NCBI GenBank assembly: GCA_963751795.1
Contig: CAVVVI010000003.1
Span: 186,001 to 250,000, forward strand
Length of the DNA stretch: 64,000 nt
Direction of reading: 5' to 3'
Source of the DNA: BOG-908 sp963751795
GTDB taxonomy: Bacteria > Pseudomonadota > Alphaproteobacteria > Acetobacterales > Acetobacteraceae
The stretch's first letter is position 1. The number at the start of each line of letters is the position of its first letter. The notes beneath the pieces were generated by a model. That model did no database searches, was not told the origin of the DNA, and worked only from the letters and a program-made list of their open reading frames with translations. Positions 28,605 through 37,296 of this stretch are shown piece by piece. Made by a program: the position numbers and the translations under genes.

Positions 28605-29942
28605 ATGATTATTGCCAAAACTCCTGAACATGATCTTACAAGCCCACGTCGCTTGGCTTACGGCATACTATGCCATCAAAGCGCCCGGTTCGTAGAGGAG
28701 CAATTTGCGCTTCTTTACAACCCAGAGAACTACTATTTCTACCATGTTGATGCCAAGGCGCCCGGCTTGTTGATGGCGACAGTCGAGCGGCTTGCTTCGA
28801 CATTTCCAAATGTCATGGTTGTTCCTAGCCGTATTTGTAGCTGGGGCGGTTTCAGTCTTGTCGAGGCGATGCTTTCTCTCGTTCGGTGGGCGATGAAAGT
28901 CGAGCCTTGCACGCACTTTGTGTTCCTGAGCGAGCAGCATCTACCACTTGCTGCCGACACGTCGATCAAAGCCAGCCTAGCCGTGGGAACCAGCTACCTC
29001 GATGCGACACGTTGGTTCGAGAAGGATGCACGAGCCCAGGCAGACATCCTGCAGAGGTTCGGCAAGCATGTGGAGCTTCCAGGCGTTGGCGGCTTTCCCA
29101 TGCACTCGAACGTCACAACTCCCGAGCCGCCGGATCGGCTGTCTCACGGCAGCCAATGGATGGTGTTGTCGTTCGATGCTTATGCAGCGCTCGCAGAGGA
29201 AGCAGCAGGCAACTTGTTTGCCGATTTCTCGAGCTCCATACTGGCTGACGAGACAGCGATACAAACCTGGTTCGGCCGGAATCAGGAAGACCGAGGCTGG
29301 CGTGTCGTCCAGCGTAACATGACGTTCGTATCGGCACCGGCAGACGGCGGGTCGCCGGACATGATCTTCTCGGAGCGCAATTTCTTCGAGGCGATCAATC
29401 GAGGCTGTCTTTTCATCCGCAAGAGGCCGGAAGAATTGCCCGAGCGCGTGAAATCGGTGCTCGCCGGCTTTGCCGGTTTGCAAATGCGCCACTCCGAGCG
29501 ACGTATAGCCGGACCAGTCCGCCCGTCCCTCGGAGCCGATGCTATCCTGGCGTGTCTGAACTCCATCCTGTGTGTCGGGGGCGAGGACAGGCAACTTCTC
29601 CTCATGCCGCGCAACCTGGTTGATCCGGCGTTCTTCTGCGTCTGGGAACAGCAATCACGGCACGGCTGCGCGTTGTTCGTGGTTTCGGCCGACCTGCTTC
29701 ACTTCAAGGTGGCCGTGGTTTCCACACAGCCGTCGGACGACTACAGCACGGTCAGAATCGGAGGCATTGACAGCTCCTTGCTGAAGGTCAGGGCCAAGAG
29801 CCTATGGTATCATCGCGAGTTCCACATGGGCGACGACCTTCCGCCCAGCTTCGTCATGGTCGAGACGTTGGACGGACTGAGTGTCCTCGCAAGGACGGTT
29901 GCCGCTTATCAGCAGCGTCTCTGTACAGTCTGGGGCAGTTAG
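28605..29942 (+). CDS. Core-2/I-branching beta-1,6-GlcNAc transferase-like (GT14)
   Basis: About 445 residues resembling GT14 (Core-2/I-branching or xylosyltransferase) enzymes: AYGILCHQSARFVEEQFALL, YYFYHVDAKAP, WGGFSLVEAMLSL and FVFLSEQHLPL are the family's conserved blocks in order. In bacteria such enzymes usually build surface polysaccharide. GC content and codon bias are clearly lower than in the flanks, which indicates horizontal acquisition. I chose ATG 28605 (CAGG upstream); GTG 28563 is in frame. The stop codon overlaps that of the convergent tetR gene. Confidence 0.82.
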   Translation: MIIAKTPEHDLTSPRRLAYGILCHQSARFVEEQFALLYNPENYYFYHVDAKAPGLLMATVERLASTFPNVMVVPSRICSWGGFSLVEAMLSLVRWAMKVEPCTHFVFLSEQHLPLAADTSIKASLAVGTSYLDATRWFEKDARAQADILQRFGKHVELPGVGGFPMHSNVTTPEPPDRLSHGSQWMVLSFDAYAALAEEAAGNLFADFSSSILADETAIQTWFGRNQEDRGWRVVQRNMTFVSAPADGGSPDMIFSERNFFEAINRGCLFIRKRPEELPERVKSVLAGFAGLQMRHSERRIAGPVRPSLGADAILACLNSILCVGGEDRQLLLMPRNLVDPAFFCVWEQQSRHGCALFVVSADLLHFKVAVVSTQPSDDYSTVRIGGIDSSLLKVRAKSLWYHREFHMGDDLPPSFVMVETLDGLSVLARTVAAYQQRLCTVWGS

Positions 29943-30547
29943 CTAGCCTCGTTGGTTCGCGTACCGTGCATCAGCGCGTAGAGCCGCAGCGCCGCGTCCG
30001 CCACCGCCTCGACGCTTTCCGCGCAGCCGTTGGCGATCCAGGCGCGCGCGATGTGCAGTCCGCCGCCGATGACGCCGCGCAACAGCAGCGGCGCCGGTTG
30101 CGCATCGGGGCCGAGTGTATCCATCAGCAGCACACCGAATTCATCGAGGCTTTGCGAAATGAGTGCTTCAGTGGCGGCGCTGACGCTCGCCAACTCGATC
30201 AGGAAAACCCTCGATCCGGCCGGTTGCTCCTGCATCTGGCTGAAGTAGACCAGCAGGGCGGCACGGACGCGCGCGAGCGGCGGGCCACCTTGTGCGGTGG
30301 CGGCGGCGCGCATGCGGGCGATCAGGTTGCGGTTGACCTGCTCGAAGCATTGGCAGAGCAGGTCTTCGGCGTTGGCGAAAGATTCGTAGAAGTAGCGCTC
30401 GGTCAGCCCGGCTTTGGCGCAGACGGCCTTGACGCTGGCGGTGCGGTAGCCGGTGTCGCCGTAGATGGCGAGTGCGGCCGCCATGAGCTGCGCGCGGCGT
30501 GCGGCGCGGCGTTCCTCGGCGGTCCTGTCGCCCCAGCGCCTGGGCAT
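29939..30547 (-). CDS. TetR family transcriptional regulator
   Basis: A 202-residue repressor with an N-terminal helix-turn-helix (YRTASVKAVCAKAGLTERYFYESFANAEDLL, given here as the HTH region at about residues 33-62) and an all-helical ligand-binding domain. I chose ATG 30547; the frame also opens at 30571. It is divergent from a short-chain dehydrogenase plus aldehyde dehydrogenase unit, with a perfect 11-bp-arm palindrome in the gap. It probably represses itself and that unit, with an aldehyde, alcohol or acyl compound as inducer (inference). Confidence 0.88.
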   Translation of the reverse strand: MPRRWGDRTAEERRAARRAQLMAAALAIYGDTGYRTASVKAVCAKAGLTERYFYESFANAEDLLCQCFEQVNRNLIARMRAAATAQGGPPLARVRAALLVYFSQMQEQPAGSRVFLIELASVSAATEALISQSLDEFGVLLMDTLGPDAQPAPLLLRGVIGGGLHIARAWIANGCAESVEAVADAALRLYALMHGTRTNEAS

Positions 30548-30609
30548 GATGAGCGTTCTCCCGGGCGGCAACGGTACGGGCCGGCACTAGCGGCTGATTG
30601 GCGCGCTTG

Positions 30610-30635
30610 CAACTGACATGGGTGCATGTCAGTTG
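30610..30635. promoter_or_regulatory. Perfect palindrome, likely TetR operator
   Basis: CAACTGACATG-ggtg-CATGTCAGTTG has two perfect 11-bp arms around a 4-bp spacer. It lies between divergent tetR (start 30547) and SDR (start 30664) genes, 29 bp ahead of the latter. Position and symmetry fit an operator bound by the divergent TetR-family protein. Confidence 0.75.
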
Positions 30636-30663
30636 TGTCGGAAGGTAGGTTGGAGCCGAGATC

Positions 30664-31452
30664 ATGAGCCAGGCGCAGGGCCGCAAATCGATTTTCGTCA
30701 CGGGTGCGGCGAGCGGCATGGGACTGGCGACGGTGCGGCTGTTTGCCGCGCGAGGCTGGTTCGTGGGCGCGTACGACGTCAACGTGGACGGGCTGCGCAG
30801 CCTGGAGGCGGAGATCGGGGCGGCGAACGGCGTGTTCGCCACGCTGGACGTGACCGATGGTGCGGCGTTCGCGGCGGCCATGGATGGTTTCGGGCAGGCG
30901 ACCGGCGGCACGCTGGATCTGATGTTCAGCAATGCGGGCATCGCCATCGGCGGGTTGTTCGACGAGATGGATTGGGCGGACATCACGAAGGTGGTGGGCG
31001 TGAACTTCCTGGGCGTGATGATCGGCACGCGCGTTGCCGTGAAGCTGCTGCGCGCCACGCCGGGGGCGCTGTGCCTGATCAACTCCTCATCCTCGGCGAT
31101 TTTCGGAACGGCGGGCATTGCGGTCTATTCGGCCACCAAGCATGCGGTACGCGGGCTGACGGAGGCGTTGTCGATCGAGTTCAAGCGCTTCGGCGTGCGT
31201 GCCGCCGATCTGTTGCCGGGCCTGATCGACACGCCCATCCTGTCGGATACGATGCGCAGGATGGCGCCGGCCGAAGGCATGTGGCGCCTGGTGCAGCCAA
31301 CGGAGATCGCCGAGACAGTGTGGCGGGCGTATCATGAGGACCGCCTGCACTGGTACGTGCCGGAAGACCTGAAAGCCTTCGACCTGCAAGCCACGCAAGA
31401 ACCCGAAACAGTCCGCGAAGAACGCACCGCCCTGCTAGCCATGATGCAATAA
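30664..31452 (+). CDS. Short-chain dehydrogenase/reductase
   Basis: A 262-residue NAD(P)-dependent oxidoreductase. The Rossmann motif TGAASGMG is at ~13-20, NAG in SNAGIAIGG, and the catalytic Ser plus Y-x-x-x-K (YSATK) are present. Asp in YDVN after the second strand suggests preference for NAD. It begins 29 bp after the palindrome and is followed 66 bp later by an aldehyde dehydrogenase; the pair could oxidise an alcohol to an acid in two steps. The substrate is unknown. Confidence 0.9.
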   Translation: MSQAQGRKSIFVTGAASGMGLATVRLFAARGWFVGAYDVNVDGLRSLEAEIGAANGVFATLDVTDGAAFAAAMDGFGQATGGTLDLMFSNAGIAIGGLFDEMDWADITKVVGVNFLGVMIGTRVAVKLLRATPGALCLINSSSSAIFGTAGIAVYSATKHAVRGLTEALSIEFKRFGVRAADLLPGLIDTPILSDTMRRMAPAEGMWRLVQPTEIAETVWRAYHEDRLHWYVPEDLKAFDLQATQEPETVREERTALLAMMQ

Positions 31453-31454
31453 GA

Positions 31455-31498
31455 CAAAATTTTTTTGGTTCTTTTTTTCAAAAAAGAACCGCTTGCTT
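31455..31498. repeat. AT-rich hairpin repeat, single-arm copy 3
   Basis: Only the right-hand half of the element is present: ACAAAATTTTTTTG followed by hairpin GGTTC-T7-C-A6-GAACC (31467-31490) and GCTTGC. It starts three bases after the SDR stop and lies between two genes of one transcription unit, so it could attenuate the downstream aldehyde dehydrogenase gene. Confidence 0.75.
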
Positions 31499-31518
31499 GC
31501 TGCACGGAGAAGCCAACA

Positions 31519-32940
31519 ATGCCCAACGACGATGCCGCCATCGCAAGACTCCACGACACGTTCGAAGCGCAGCGAAAAGCGTTTGCGGCAGACCGCAACC
31601 CCACCCTGGAGGAACGCCGCAGCCGCCTGGCCAGGCTGATGGGTATGCTGTCCGACAACCGCAGGCGGATCAGTGCGGCGCTGGCGGCCGATTTCGGCAC
31701 GCATCCGGTGCCGGCCTCCGACCTGATCGAGGTGTTGGGGCCATTGGGGCGGGCGCAGTATGTCTCCGAGCGGCTGGAAGAGTGGATGGCGCCGCAGCCG
31801 CGCGACATCGATGCCGGCCTGCTCGGCACGGCGCGCGCTTATGTGCAGAACCAGCCGAAGGGCGTGGTCGGCAACATGGTGCCGTGGAACTTTCCGTTCG
31901 ACCTGTCGGTGGGGCCGATGGTGGAGATGCTGGCGGCCGGCAACCGGGTGATCGTGAAGCCCTCGGAGTACACGCCGGCCTGTGCGGCGCTGCTGGCCGA
32001 AATGGTGGCCGCCACCTTCGACCCGGCGCTGGTGAGCGTGGCCGAGGGCGGGCTGGATCTGGCGCGCGCCTTTGCGGCGCTGCCGTGGGATCACCTGCTC
32101 TACACCGGCAACCCCGAGGTGGGCCGGCTGGTGATGGCGGCCGCGGCGCAGAACCTGACGCCGGTGACGCTGGAGCTGGGCGGCAAGTGCCCTGCCGTGC
32201 TGGCGCCCGGTGCGGTCAGTCGGCGCAACGTGGAATCCGTGCTGGGCACCAAGATGATCAAGGGCGGCCAGATGTGCGTTTCGGTGGACTACGCGCTGGT
32301 GGCGCGGCCGGAGGTGCCGCGTTTCGTGGAGCATGCCCGCGCCTTCATGGCCGAGGCGGTGCCGGATTATGCCCGGGGCGACGATTGCACCGGCATTATT
32401 TCCGAGCGGCATCTGGAGCGGCTGGAGGGTCTGCTCGACGAGGCGCGGCAGCTTCAGAGCACGATCGTGACGCTGGAGCCGGATGGCACGGCCGATCGCC
32501 AGGGCCGGCGCATGCCGATTTCGCTGGTGGTCGATCCGGCGACCGATTTGCGCATCATGCGCGAGGAGATTTTCGGGCCGATCCTGCCCGTGGTGCCGTA
32601 TGACGATCTGGACACGGCGATTGCGGGCATCAACGCAGGCGAGCGGCCGCTTGGGCTGTACGTGTTCAGCGACGACCCGGCGGTCGCCGCTCACGTGCTG
32701 GACCAGACCAGCTCGGGCGGTGCGGCGGTGAACACCTGTGCGATGCAGAGCGCGCTGCCCTCGATGGGCTTCGGCGGCTCCGGCCATAGCGGCATGGGGC
32801 GCCACCACGGCATCGAGGGGTTCCGCGAATTCTCCAACCCGCGCGGCGTGTTCGTGCGGGGCGAGGGCGACAGCATTGCGGCGTTCTATCCGCCCTACGC
32901 CAAGGGCGCGGCGCTGGTGCAGGCGGTGCTGGGCGGCTGA
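31519..32940 (+). CDS. Aldehyde dehydrogenase, coniferyl-aldehyde-dehydrogenase-like
   Basis: A 473-residue NAD(P)-dependent aldehyde dehydrogenase. The family motifs are NMVPWNFPF, KPSEYTPAC, catalytic Glu219 in TLELGGK and catalytic Cys253 in KGGQMCVS. The short N-terminus and the C-terminal SGHSGMGRHHGIEGFREFSNPR resemble the coniferyl aldehyde dehydrogenase group. GGAGAA precedes the ATG. With the upstream SDR it forms an alcohol-to-acid module under the divergent TetR regulator. Confidence 0.92.
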   Translation: MPNDDAAIARLHDTFEAQRKAFAADRNPTLEERRSRLARLMGMLSDNRRRISAALAADFGTHPVPASDLIEVLGPLGRAQYVSERLEEWMAPQPRDIDAGLLGTARAYVQNQPKGVVGNMVPWNFPFDLSVGPMVEMLAAGNRVIVKPSEYTPACAALLAEMVAATFDPALVSVAEGGLDLARAFAALPWDHLLYTGNPEVGRLVMAAAAQNLTPVTLELGGKCPAVLAPGAVSRRNVESVLGTKMIKGGQMCVSVDYALVARPEVPRFVEHARAFMAEAVPDYARGDDCTGIISERHLERLEGLLDEARQLQSTIVTLEPDGTADRQGRRMPISLVVDPATDLRIMREEIFGPILPVVPYDDLDTAIAGINAGERPLGLYVFSDDPAVAAHVLDQTSSGGAAVNTCAMQSALPSMGFGGSGHSGMGRHHGIEGFREFSNPRGVFVRGEGDSIAAFYPPYAKGAALVQAVLGG

Positions 32941-32973
32941 GCCGATGGCGGGCTGCAACGGCGCCGATGCGAC

Positions 32974-33177
32974 ATGCTGGTGGTGAATGCGTGGATCATC
33001 GGCGGCAGCTGGATCGATTACGTGGGCTCGCGCCAGGGCGTGCAGACCATCACGCGCGAGCATCTCGCCTGGGGGCGCGCCCAGGTGGAAGGGCTGTTCG
33101 CACCCTATGCCGCAGCGGCCGGGCGCCGCGCCGGACGGCCCGGTGGACGCGCCGGCCGGCGCAGCTTGACGCTTTAG
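32974..33177 (+). CDS. Small hypothetical protein or gene fragment
   Basis: A 67-residue frame starting ATG 32974, overlapping no other supported gene. The first 50 residues look coding (NAWIIGGSWIDYVGSRQGVQ and HLAWGRAQVEGLF in amphipathic pattern), while the last 17 are Arg/Gly-rich and probably non-native. It lies 34 bp after the aldehyde dehydrogenase and just before a damaged SDR gene, so it may be a remnant. No family is recognised. Confidence 0.35.
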   Translation: MLVVNAWIIGGSWIDYVGSRQGVQTITREHLAWGRAQVEGLFAPYAAAAGRRAGRPGGRAGRRSLTL

Positions 33178-33216
33178 GGTGCGCACCTCAAAGCTGGCCG
33201 GGCAGCAGGAGCCCGG

Positions 33217-33655
33217 ATGTCACGTCTTGCCAACAAGGTCGCGGTTATCACCGGCGGCTGCTCCGGTATCGGCCTGGCCACCGTCGAGCTGTTCATCGCC
33301 GAAGGCGCGCGGGTGGTGATTGCCGACGTGCAGGATGAGAAGGGCCAGGCGCTGGCCGCGCGATTTGCGGGTGCCGCGCATTACCAGCATTGCGACGTGA
33401 CCGACGAGGCGCAGATCGCCGCCACCATGGCCGCTTCCGTGGCGCAGTTCGGCAGCCTGGATATCGCATTCATTGCGATGCCGATGATGGCCGTCGGCGG
33501 GCCGGGCAACGGCCCGGCCGCGCCGTTGGTGACCGCTGCTGCGACCGGCGCAGGTAGTGGATGGCGGCATCACCGTGGGTCCGCGCTCGGCGTGGGACAC
33601 GGACGCGCAACGCCGGTGCGCGACGCGCAGCGGCGTGGCCGCGCCCGGCGGCTGA
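33217..33655 (+). pseudogene. Short-chain dehydrogenase with internal deletion
   Basis: The frame starting at 33217 encodes a clear SDR N-terminus (NKVAVITGGCSGIGLATVE, then DVQDEKGQ and a Rossmann region through GSLDIAF, ~90 residues). After about 33480 the sequence stops looking like an SDR. From 33554, in another frame, comes a typical SDR C-terminus (VVDGGITVGPRSAWD, stop at 33655). The middle ~130 residues, including the catalytic Ser-Tyr-Lys, are missing. The frame itself stays open to 33732. It is best read as a deleted, non-functional gene. Confidence 0.75.
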
Positions 33656-33792
33656 ACGGCTCCAGGGTGGGCATGCTGCGCTCCGGCTGGAGCGGCCGGC
33701 TGCCCAGCGGGTGGCGACGCTGGCCGCCGTAGTGGGGCTGCACGGGCTGCTGCTGGTCGTTCCTGAGCAGCATCGGTGCGCTGCCGCCGCTG

Positions 33793-34350
33793 TTGCCGGC
33801 GGTGTTGCCGGCGCGGCTGATCATGGCCGATCGGCCGAAGCCGCCACCACTGCCGCGCATTCAGCCGGCTCTCGCCGCGGCACCGCCCGCCTTCGTGCCG
33901 CAGCCCGAGATCAGGCTGGCCGCGCCGCCGCCGGTGCAGGCCACCGCGCCGCGGGCCATTACGCGCGCGGTGCAAGCCGCGCATGCGGCGAGCCATTTCG
34001 GTGCGGCCACGGATAGCGGGCTGGGGCTGGATGTGGCCGCGTCGGCCGGCGGCGGCAACGGCGCGCGCGGCACGCTGGCGGCGTTCGAGGCCGCGGTGCG
34101 CGCCCGCGTGCTGGCCGCCAAGCGCCAGCCGGTGCAGGCGTGGGACCGCCGCAAGACGTGCGTGGTGAACTACCGCGTCTCGGTGGCCAGCAACGGCGCG
34201 CTGGCCGGATTTTCCATCGACCCTTGCGGCGTGCCGGAAATCAATCAGGCTGCGCGCGACGCGATCGGCCAGGCCGGCCCGTTCCCGCCGCCGCCGGCGC
34301 TGGGCGGCACGACGACAGAGGTGCATGGCAGCATGATCTTCCACCCTTGA
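33793..34350 (+). CDS. TonB-like protein, C-terminal part (5' end likely frameshifted)
   Basis: The 185-residue frame has a proline-rich linker (RPKPPPLPRIQPALAAAPP) and a C-terminal TonB-type domain ending NYRVSVASNGALAGFSI ..PFPPPPALG.. HGSMIFHP, typical of energy-transducer C-termini that contact outer-membrane receptors. The expected N-terminal membrane anchor is visible just upstream in a different frame (AAVVGLHGLLLVV at about 33729-33768), so one indel near 33750-33770 separates anchor and linker. The annotated start (TTG 33793) is simply the first usable codon. The stop overlaps the next start (TGATG). Confidence 0.6.
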   Translation: MPAVLPARLIMADRPKPPPLPRIQPALAAAPPAFVPQPEIRLAAPPPVQATAPRAITRAVQAAHAASHFGAATDSGLGLDVAASAGGGNGARGTLAAFEAAVRARVLAAKRQPVQAWDRRKTCVVNYRVSVASNGALAGFSIDPCGVPEINQAARDAIGQAGPFPPPPALGGTTTEVHGSMIFHP

Positions 34351-35792
34351 TGCGCGCCCTCCGCGCCCCGGCCGCGGCCTTGCTGCTGCTGCTCCCGTCC
34401 TGCGCCATCCATCACGTGACCCCTTACGTGCCGGATGCCAGCAACGCTCCGCAGACGGCCGACGCCGCGGAGGCCAGTGCCAACTGCGCCGAGGCCAGCA
34501 CGCCGACCGAGACGGCGATCTGCGCGGCGCCAGGGCTGATTGCGGCCAACCGCGCCATGATCGCGGCGCTGCAGGCCCGGCTGCGGGTGGCCACGATCTT
34601 TGGGCGGGACGCGTTGCTGGCCAGCCAGCGCGGCTGGCTGCTGGCGTTGCCGGAACGCTGCCCCGCTTCCGGCGGTGCGCAGGCGGCCTGCCTGCAATCG
34701 GCGCTGGCCGAGCGGCGCGCTGCGCTGGAAGCCTGGCCGGCGCCGCCGGCGGCAGGGGGCGCCATCGCGCAGTATGTGAGCCTGCGCGCCCCGCCCGGCG
34801 CCGGGGCGCAGCCGCAGCCGGCTTTCTGCGCCACGCTGGCGCGGCGGGCGGAGGATGCCTTGCGCCGCACGGGCGCGCTGAACCCGGCCGCGATGGGGTA
34901 TGCCGAGCTGGCCGGCTCGCACGGGCCGGAGGCCGCCGGGCCGGTGCGTGTGGATCTGTACGACGCCAACGTGTTCGGCCTGTTCCAGCGGCGGGCGCGC
35001 GGGGTGAGCCTGGGTGGTGCGCCGGTGATCACGCCGGTGTCGCTGACGCAGCTCGTCGAATCGCGCCAGGCGGCCAATCAGGGCGGACGGTTCTCCAGCT
35101 TCGCCAGCCAGACCGGGGATTACGCGAGCCTGGATGCATTTGCCGATGGCCCGCGCCGCTACGTGCTGGCCGCCGACGCCTGGGGTTCGACCGCGCCGGC
35201 CGCGCAGGGCGAGGCGGCGCATGCCGGCGTGTGGGCCATCGACGGTGCGGCGGCGGTGCCGGCCTGCCTGTTCGATCTCTACACGCGCCCCGCCGAGCCG
35301 GGCGCCTTCGACGCGCTGCCCGCGTTGGCGCAATGGCGGGCGACGCTGGGCCAGTTGCGCGACGCCGCCGAACTGCCGCTGGGCACGGCGGTGCGGCGCG
35401 ACCAGGGTCAGCTCGGGGCCGACACGGATTTCGTGCTGCTTTACATGCCGCTGGTGGCCATCGAGCAGGCGCGGGGGGCCGAGACGCTGTGGCTGCGGCA
35501 GCGCCACGATGCGGTGCTGGACGCGCTGTTCGCGTGGTCCGGCCAGGCGGCGGCCAACAAGGCGGTGTTCGACGAGGTGTTCGCGCAACTGCGCCCGGCG
35601 GCCGCCGATCTGGTGCGCGGCTACCAGACCGGAGCGGCGCTGGATGCCACCGAGGCACGGCAGGCGGCGGGGCTGGCGGTGATGGAATTGCTGTATCAGG
35701 CCAGCATCGGCATCGCACCGGGGCTGGGGGCGCAGCCTGCGCCCTCGCCCGGCTACCGGCCGCGCTACCCGATCATCGCGGCCCCGCAATGA
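34350..35792 (+). CDS. Lipoprotein with LprI/DUF1311-like N-terminal domain
   Basis: A 480-residue exported lipoprotein. The signal is LRAPAAALLLLLPSC with Cys18 in a good lipobox (L-P-S-C). Residues ~45-130 (CAEASTPTETAICAAPGLI..., SQRGWLLALPERC, ACLQSALAERRAAL) match the pattern of LprI/DUF1311 domains, some of which inhibit lysozyme. The remaining ~350 residues are unassigned and may form a second, mostly helical domain. ATG 34350 overlaps the preceding TonB-like stop by one base, so the two are coupled. Confidence 0.75.
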   Translation: MRALRAPAAALLLLLPSCAIHHVTPYVPDASNAPQTADAAEASANCAEASTPTETAICAAPGLIAANRAMIAALQARLRVATIFGRDALLASQRGWLLALPERCPASGGAQAACLQSALAERRAALEAWPAPPAAGGAIAQYVSLRAPPGAGAQPQPAFCATLARRAEDALRRTGALNPAAMGYAELAGSHGPEAAGPVRVDLYDANVFGLFQRRARGVSLGGAPVITPVSLTQLVESRQAANQGGRFSSFASQTGDYASLDAFADGPRRYVLAADAWGSTAPAAQGEAAHAGVWAIDGAAAVPACLFDLYTRPAEPGAFDALPALAQWRATLGQLRDAAELPLGTAVRRDQGQLGADTDFVLLYMPLVAIEQARGAETLWLRQRHDAVLDALFAWSGQAAANKAVFDEVFAQLRPAAADLVRGYQTGAALDATEARQAAGLAVMELLYQASIGIAPGLGAQPAPSPGYRPRYPIIAAPQ

Positions 35793-35808
35793 CGATCGGG
35801 GGCGCACC

Positions 35809-37290
35809 ATGAGCCAGGCTGTTGCAGCACCGCGGCCGCGCCTGCTGCCGGTGCCGATCAAGCTCGCCTATGGGCTGGGCTCGCTGGCCTACGGCATCAA
35901 GGATAACGGTTTTTCCACGCTGCTGCTGCTGTACTACAACCAGGTGGTGGGGCTGCCGGCCGGGCTGGTCGGGCTGTCGATCTTCATCGCATTGGTGCTG
36001 GACGCCATCGTGGATCCGGTGATCGGCCATCTGTCGGACCACCTGCAATCGCGCTGGGGCCGCCGGCATCCGTTCATGTACGCCTCGGCCTTGCCGGTGG
36101 GCGGGCTGTACCTGCTGCTGTGGAACCCGCCGGTCGGCGCCTCGCAGGGCGGGCTGATGCTGTATCTGATCGGCATCTCCATCCTGGTACGCACCGCCAT
36201 CTCCTGCTACGAGGTGCCGTCCAGTGCGCTCGCACCGGAGCTGACCTCGGACTACCACGAGCGGACATCCGTGCTGGGCTACCGCTACCTGTTCGGCTGG
36301 ATCGGCGGCATGGGCATGCTGCTGCTCACCTTCGGCGTTCTGCTGGCGCCGACGGCTGCGTTCCCGGTGGGGCAGCTGAACCCGGCCGGCTACCACCGCT
36401 ACGCGTTCATCGCGGCCAGCCTGATGGTGGCGGCGATCCTGCTCTCGGCGGCGGGCACGCACCGGCAGATCGGGCTGCTGCCGCAGGTGGTGCCGGGGCG
36501 CACCGGGTTTGCCGACACGTTCCGCAGCATCGGCCGCACGCTGCAGAACCACGCCTTTGCGGTGTTGCTGGTGGCGGGAATGTTCAGCTTCACCAACCAG
36601 GGGCTCAACTTCGCGCTGAGCACGTATTTCAACACCTTCCTATGGGGGTTGCCGGCGAGCTGGCTGGCGGTGTTCACCATCTGCGTCATTCTGGGCGTGG
36701 TGCTGGCCTTCGTGGCGGCCAAGGCTACGTCGCGCCGCTGGGGCAAGCGGCGGGCCGCGGTGGCGGCCTCGCTCGCCTACGTGGTGCTGGCCACGGCGCC
36801 GCTGCTGCTGCGCGCGCTGGGCGCTTTTCCGGCCAACGGCAACCCATCGCTGCTGCCGCTGCTGATGGCCGATATCGTGCTGGCGGTCACCAGCGGCGTG
36901 GGCGGCGCTATTCTGGGCGCATCGATGATGTCGGACGTGGTGGAGGATTCCCAGGCGCGCACCGGGCAGCGCCAGGAGGGGCTGTTCTTCGCGGGCTCGT
37001 TCTTCATGCAGAAATGCGTCTCGGGCCTGGGCCTGCTGCTGTCGGGCGCGCTGCTGAGCTGGGTGCACTTCCCGACCGGCGCGGTGCCGAACCATGTGCC
37101 CCAGGCGGTGCTGCTGCATCTGGTGCTGGCCTATTGCGCGCTGACCGTGGTGCTGGGCGTGGCCGGCGCCGCCGTGCTGTGGCGGTTTCCGCTGGGCGAG
37201 GCCGACCACCGCCAACGGCTGGACGCGCTGGCGCGCGTGCTGGCGCAGGCCGCGCCGCTGCCGGGCAGCGAGGCGGAAATCGTCGGCTGA
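35809..37290 (+). CDS. GPH-family sugar:cation symporter (MFS_2)
   Basis: A 493-residue inner-membrane transporter with twelve hydrophobic segments. The first loop carries the family motif DAIVDPVIGHLSDHLQSRWGRRHPFMY, spread over about residues 66-92 (D-x-x-x-DP-x-x-G and RWGRRHP). This is the hallmark of the glycoside-pentoside-hexuronide symporters. A second GPH-like stretch is VVEDSQARTGQRQEGLFF. The substrate is probably a glycoside or oligosaccharide, but no sugar hydrolase is adjacent. It is convergent with the chorismatase gene, with 6 bp between the stops. Confidence 0.9.
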   Translation: MSQAVAAPRPRLLPVPIKLAYGLGSLAYGIKDNGFSTLLLLYYNQVVGLPAGLVGLSIFIALVLDAIVDPVIGHLSDHLQSRWGRRHPFMYASALPVGGLYLLLWNPPVGASQGGLMLYLIGISILVRTAISCYEVPSSALAPELTSDYHERTSVLGYRYLFGWIGGMGMLLLTFGVLLAPTAAFPVGQLNPAGYHRYAFIAASLMVAAILLSAAGTHRQIGLLPQVVPGRTGFADTFRSIGRTLQNHAFAVLLVAGMFSFTNQGLNFALSTYFNTFLWGLPASWLAVFTICVILGVVLAFVAAKATSRRWGKRRAAVAASLAYVVLATAPLLLRALGAFPANGNPSLLPLLMADIVLAVTSGVGGAILGASMMSDVVEDSQARTGQRQEGLFFAGSFFMQKCVSGLGLLLSGALLSWVHFPTGAVPNHVPQAVLLHLVLAYCALTVVLGVAGAAVLWRFPLGEADHRQRLDALARVLAQAAPLPGSEAEIVG

Positions 37291-37296
37291 GCGGCC

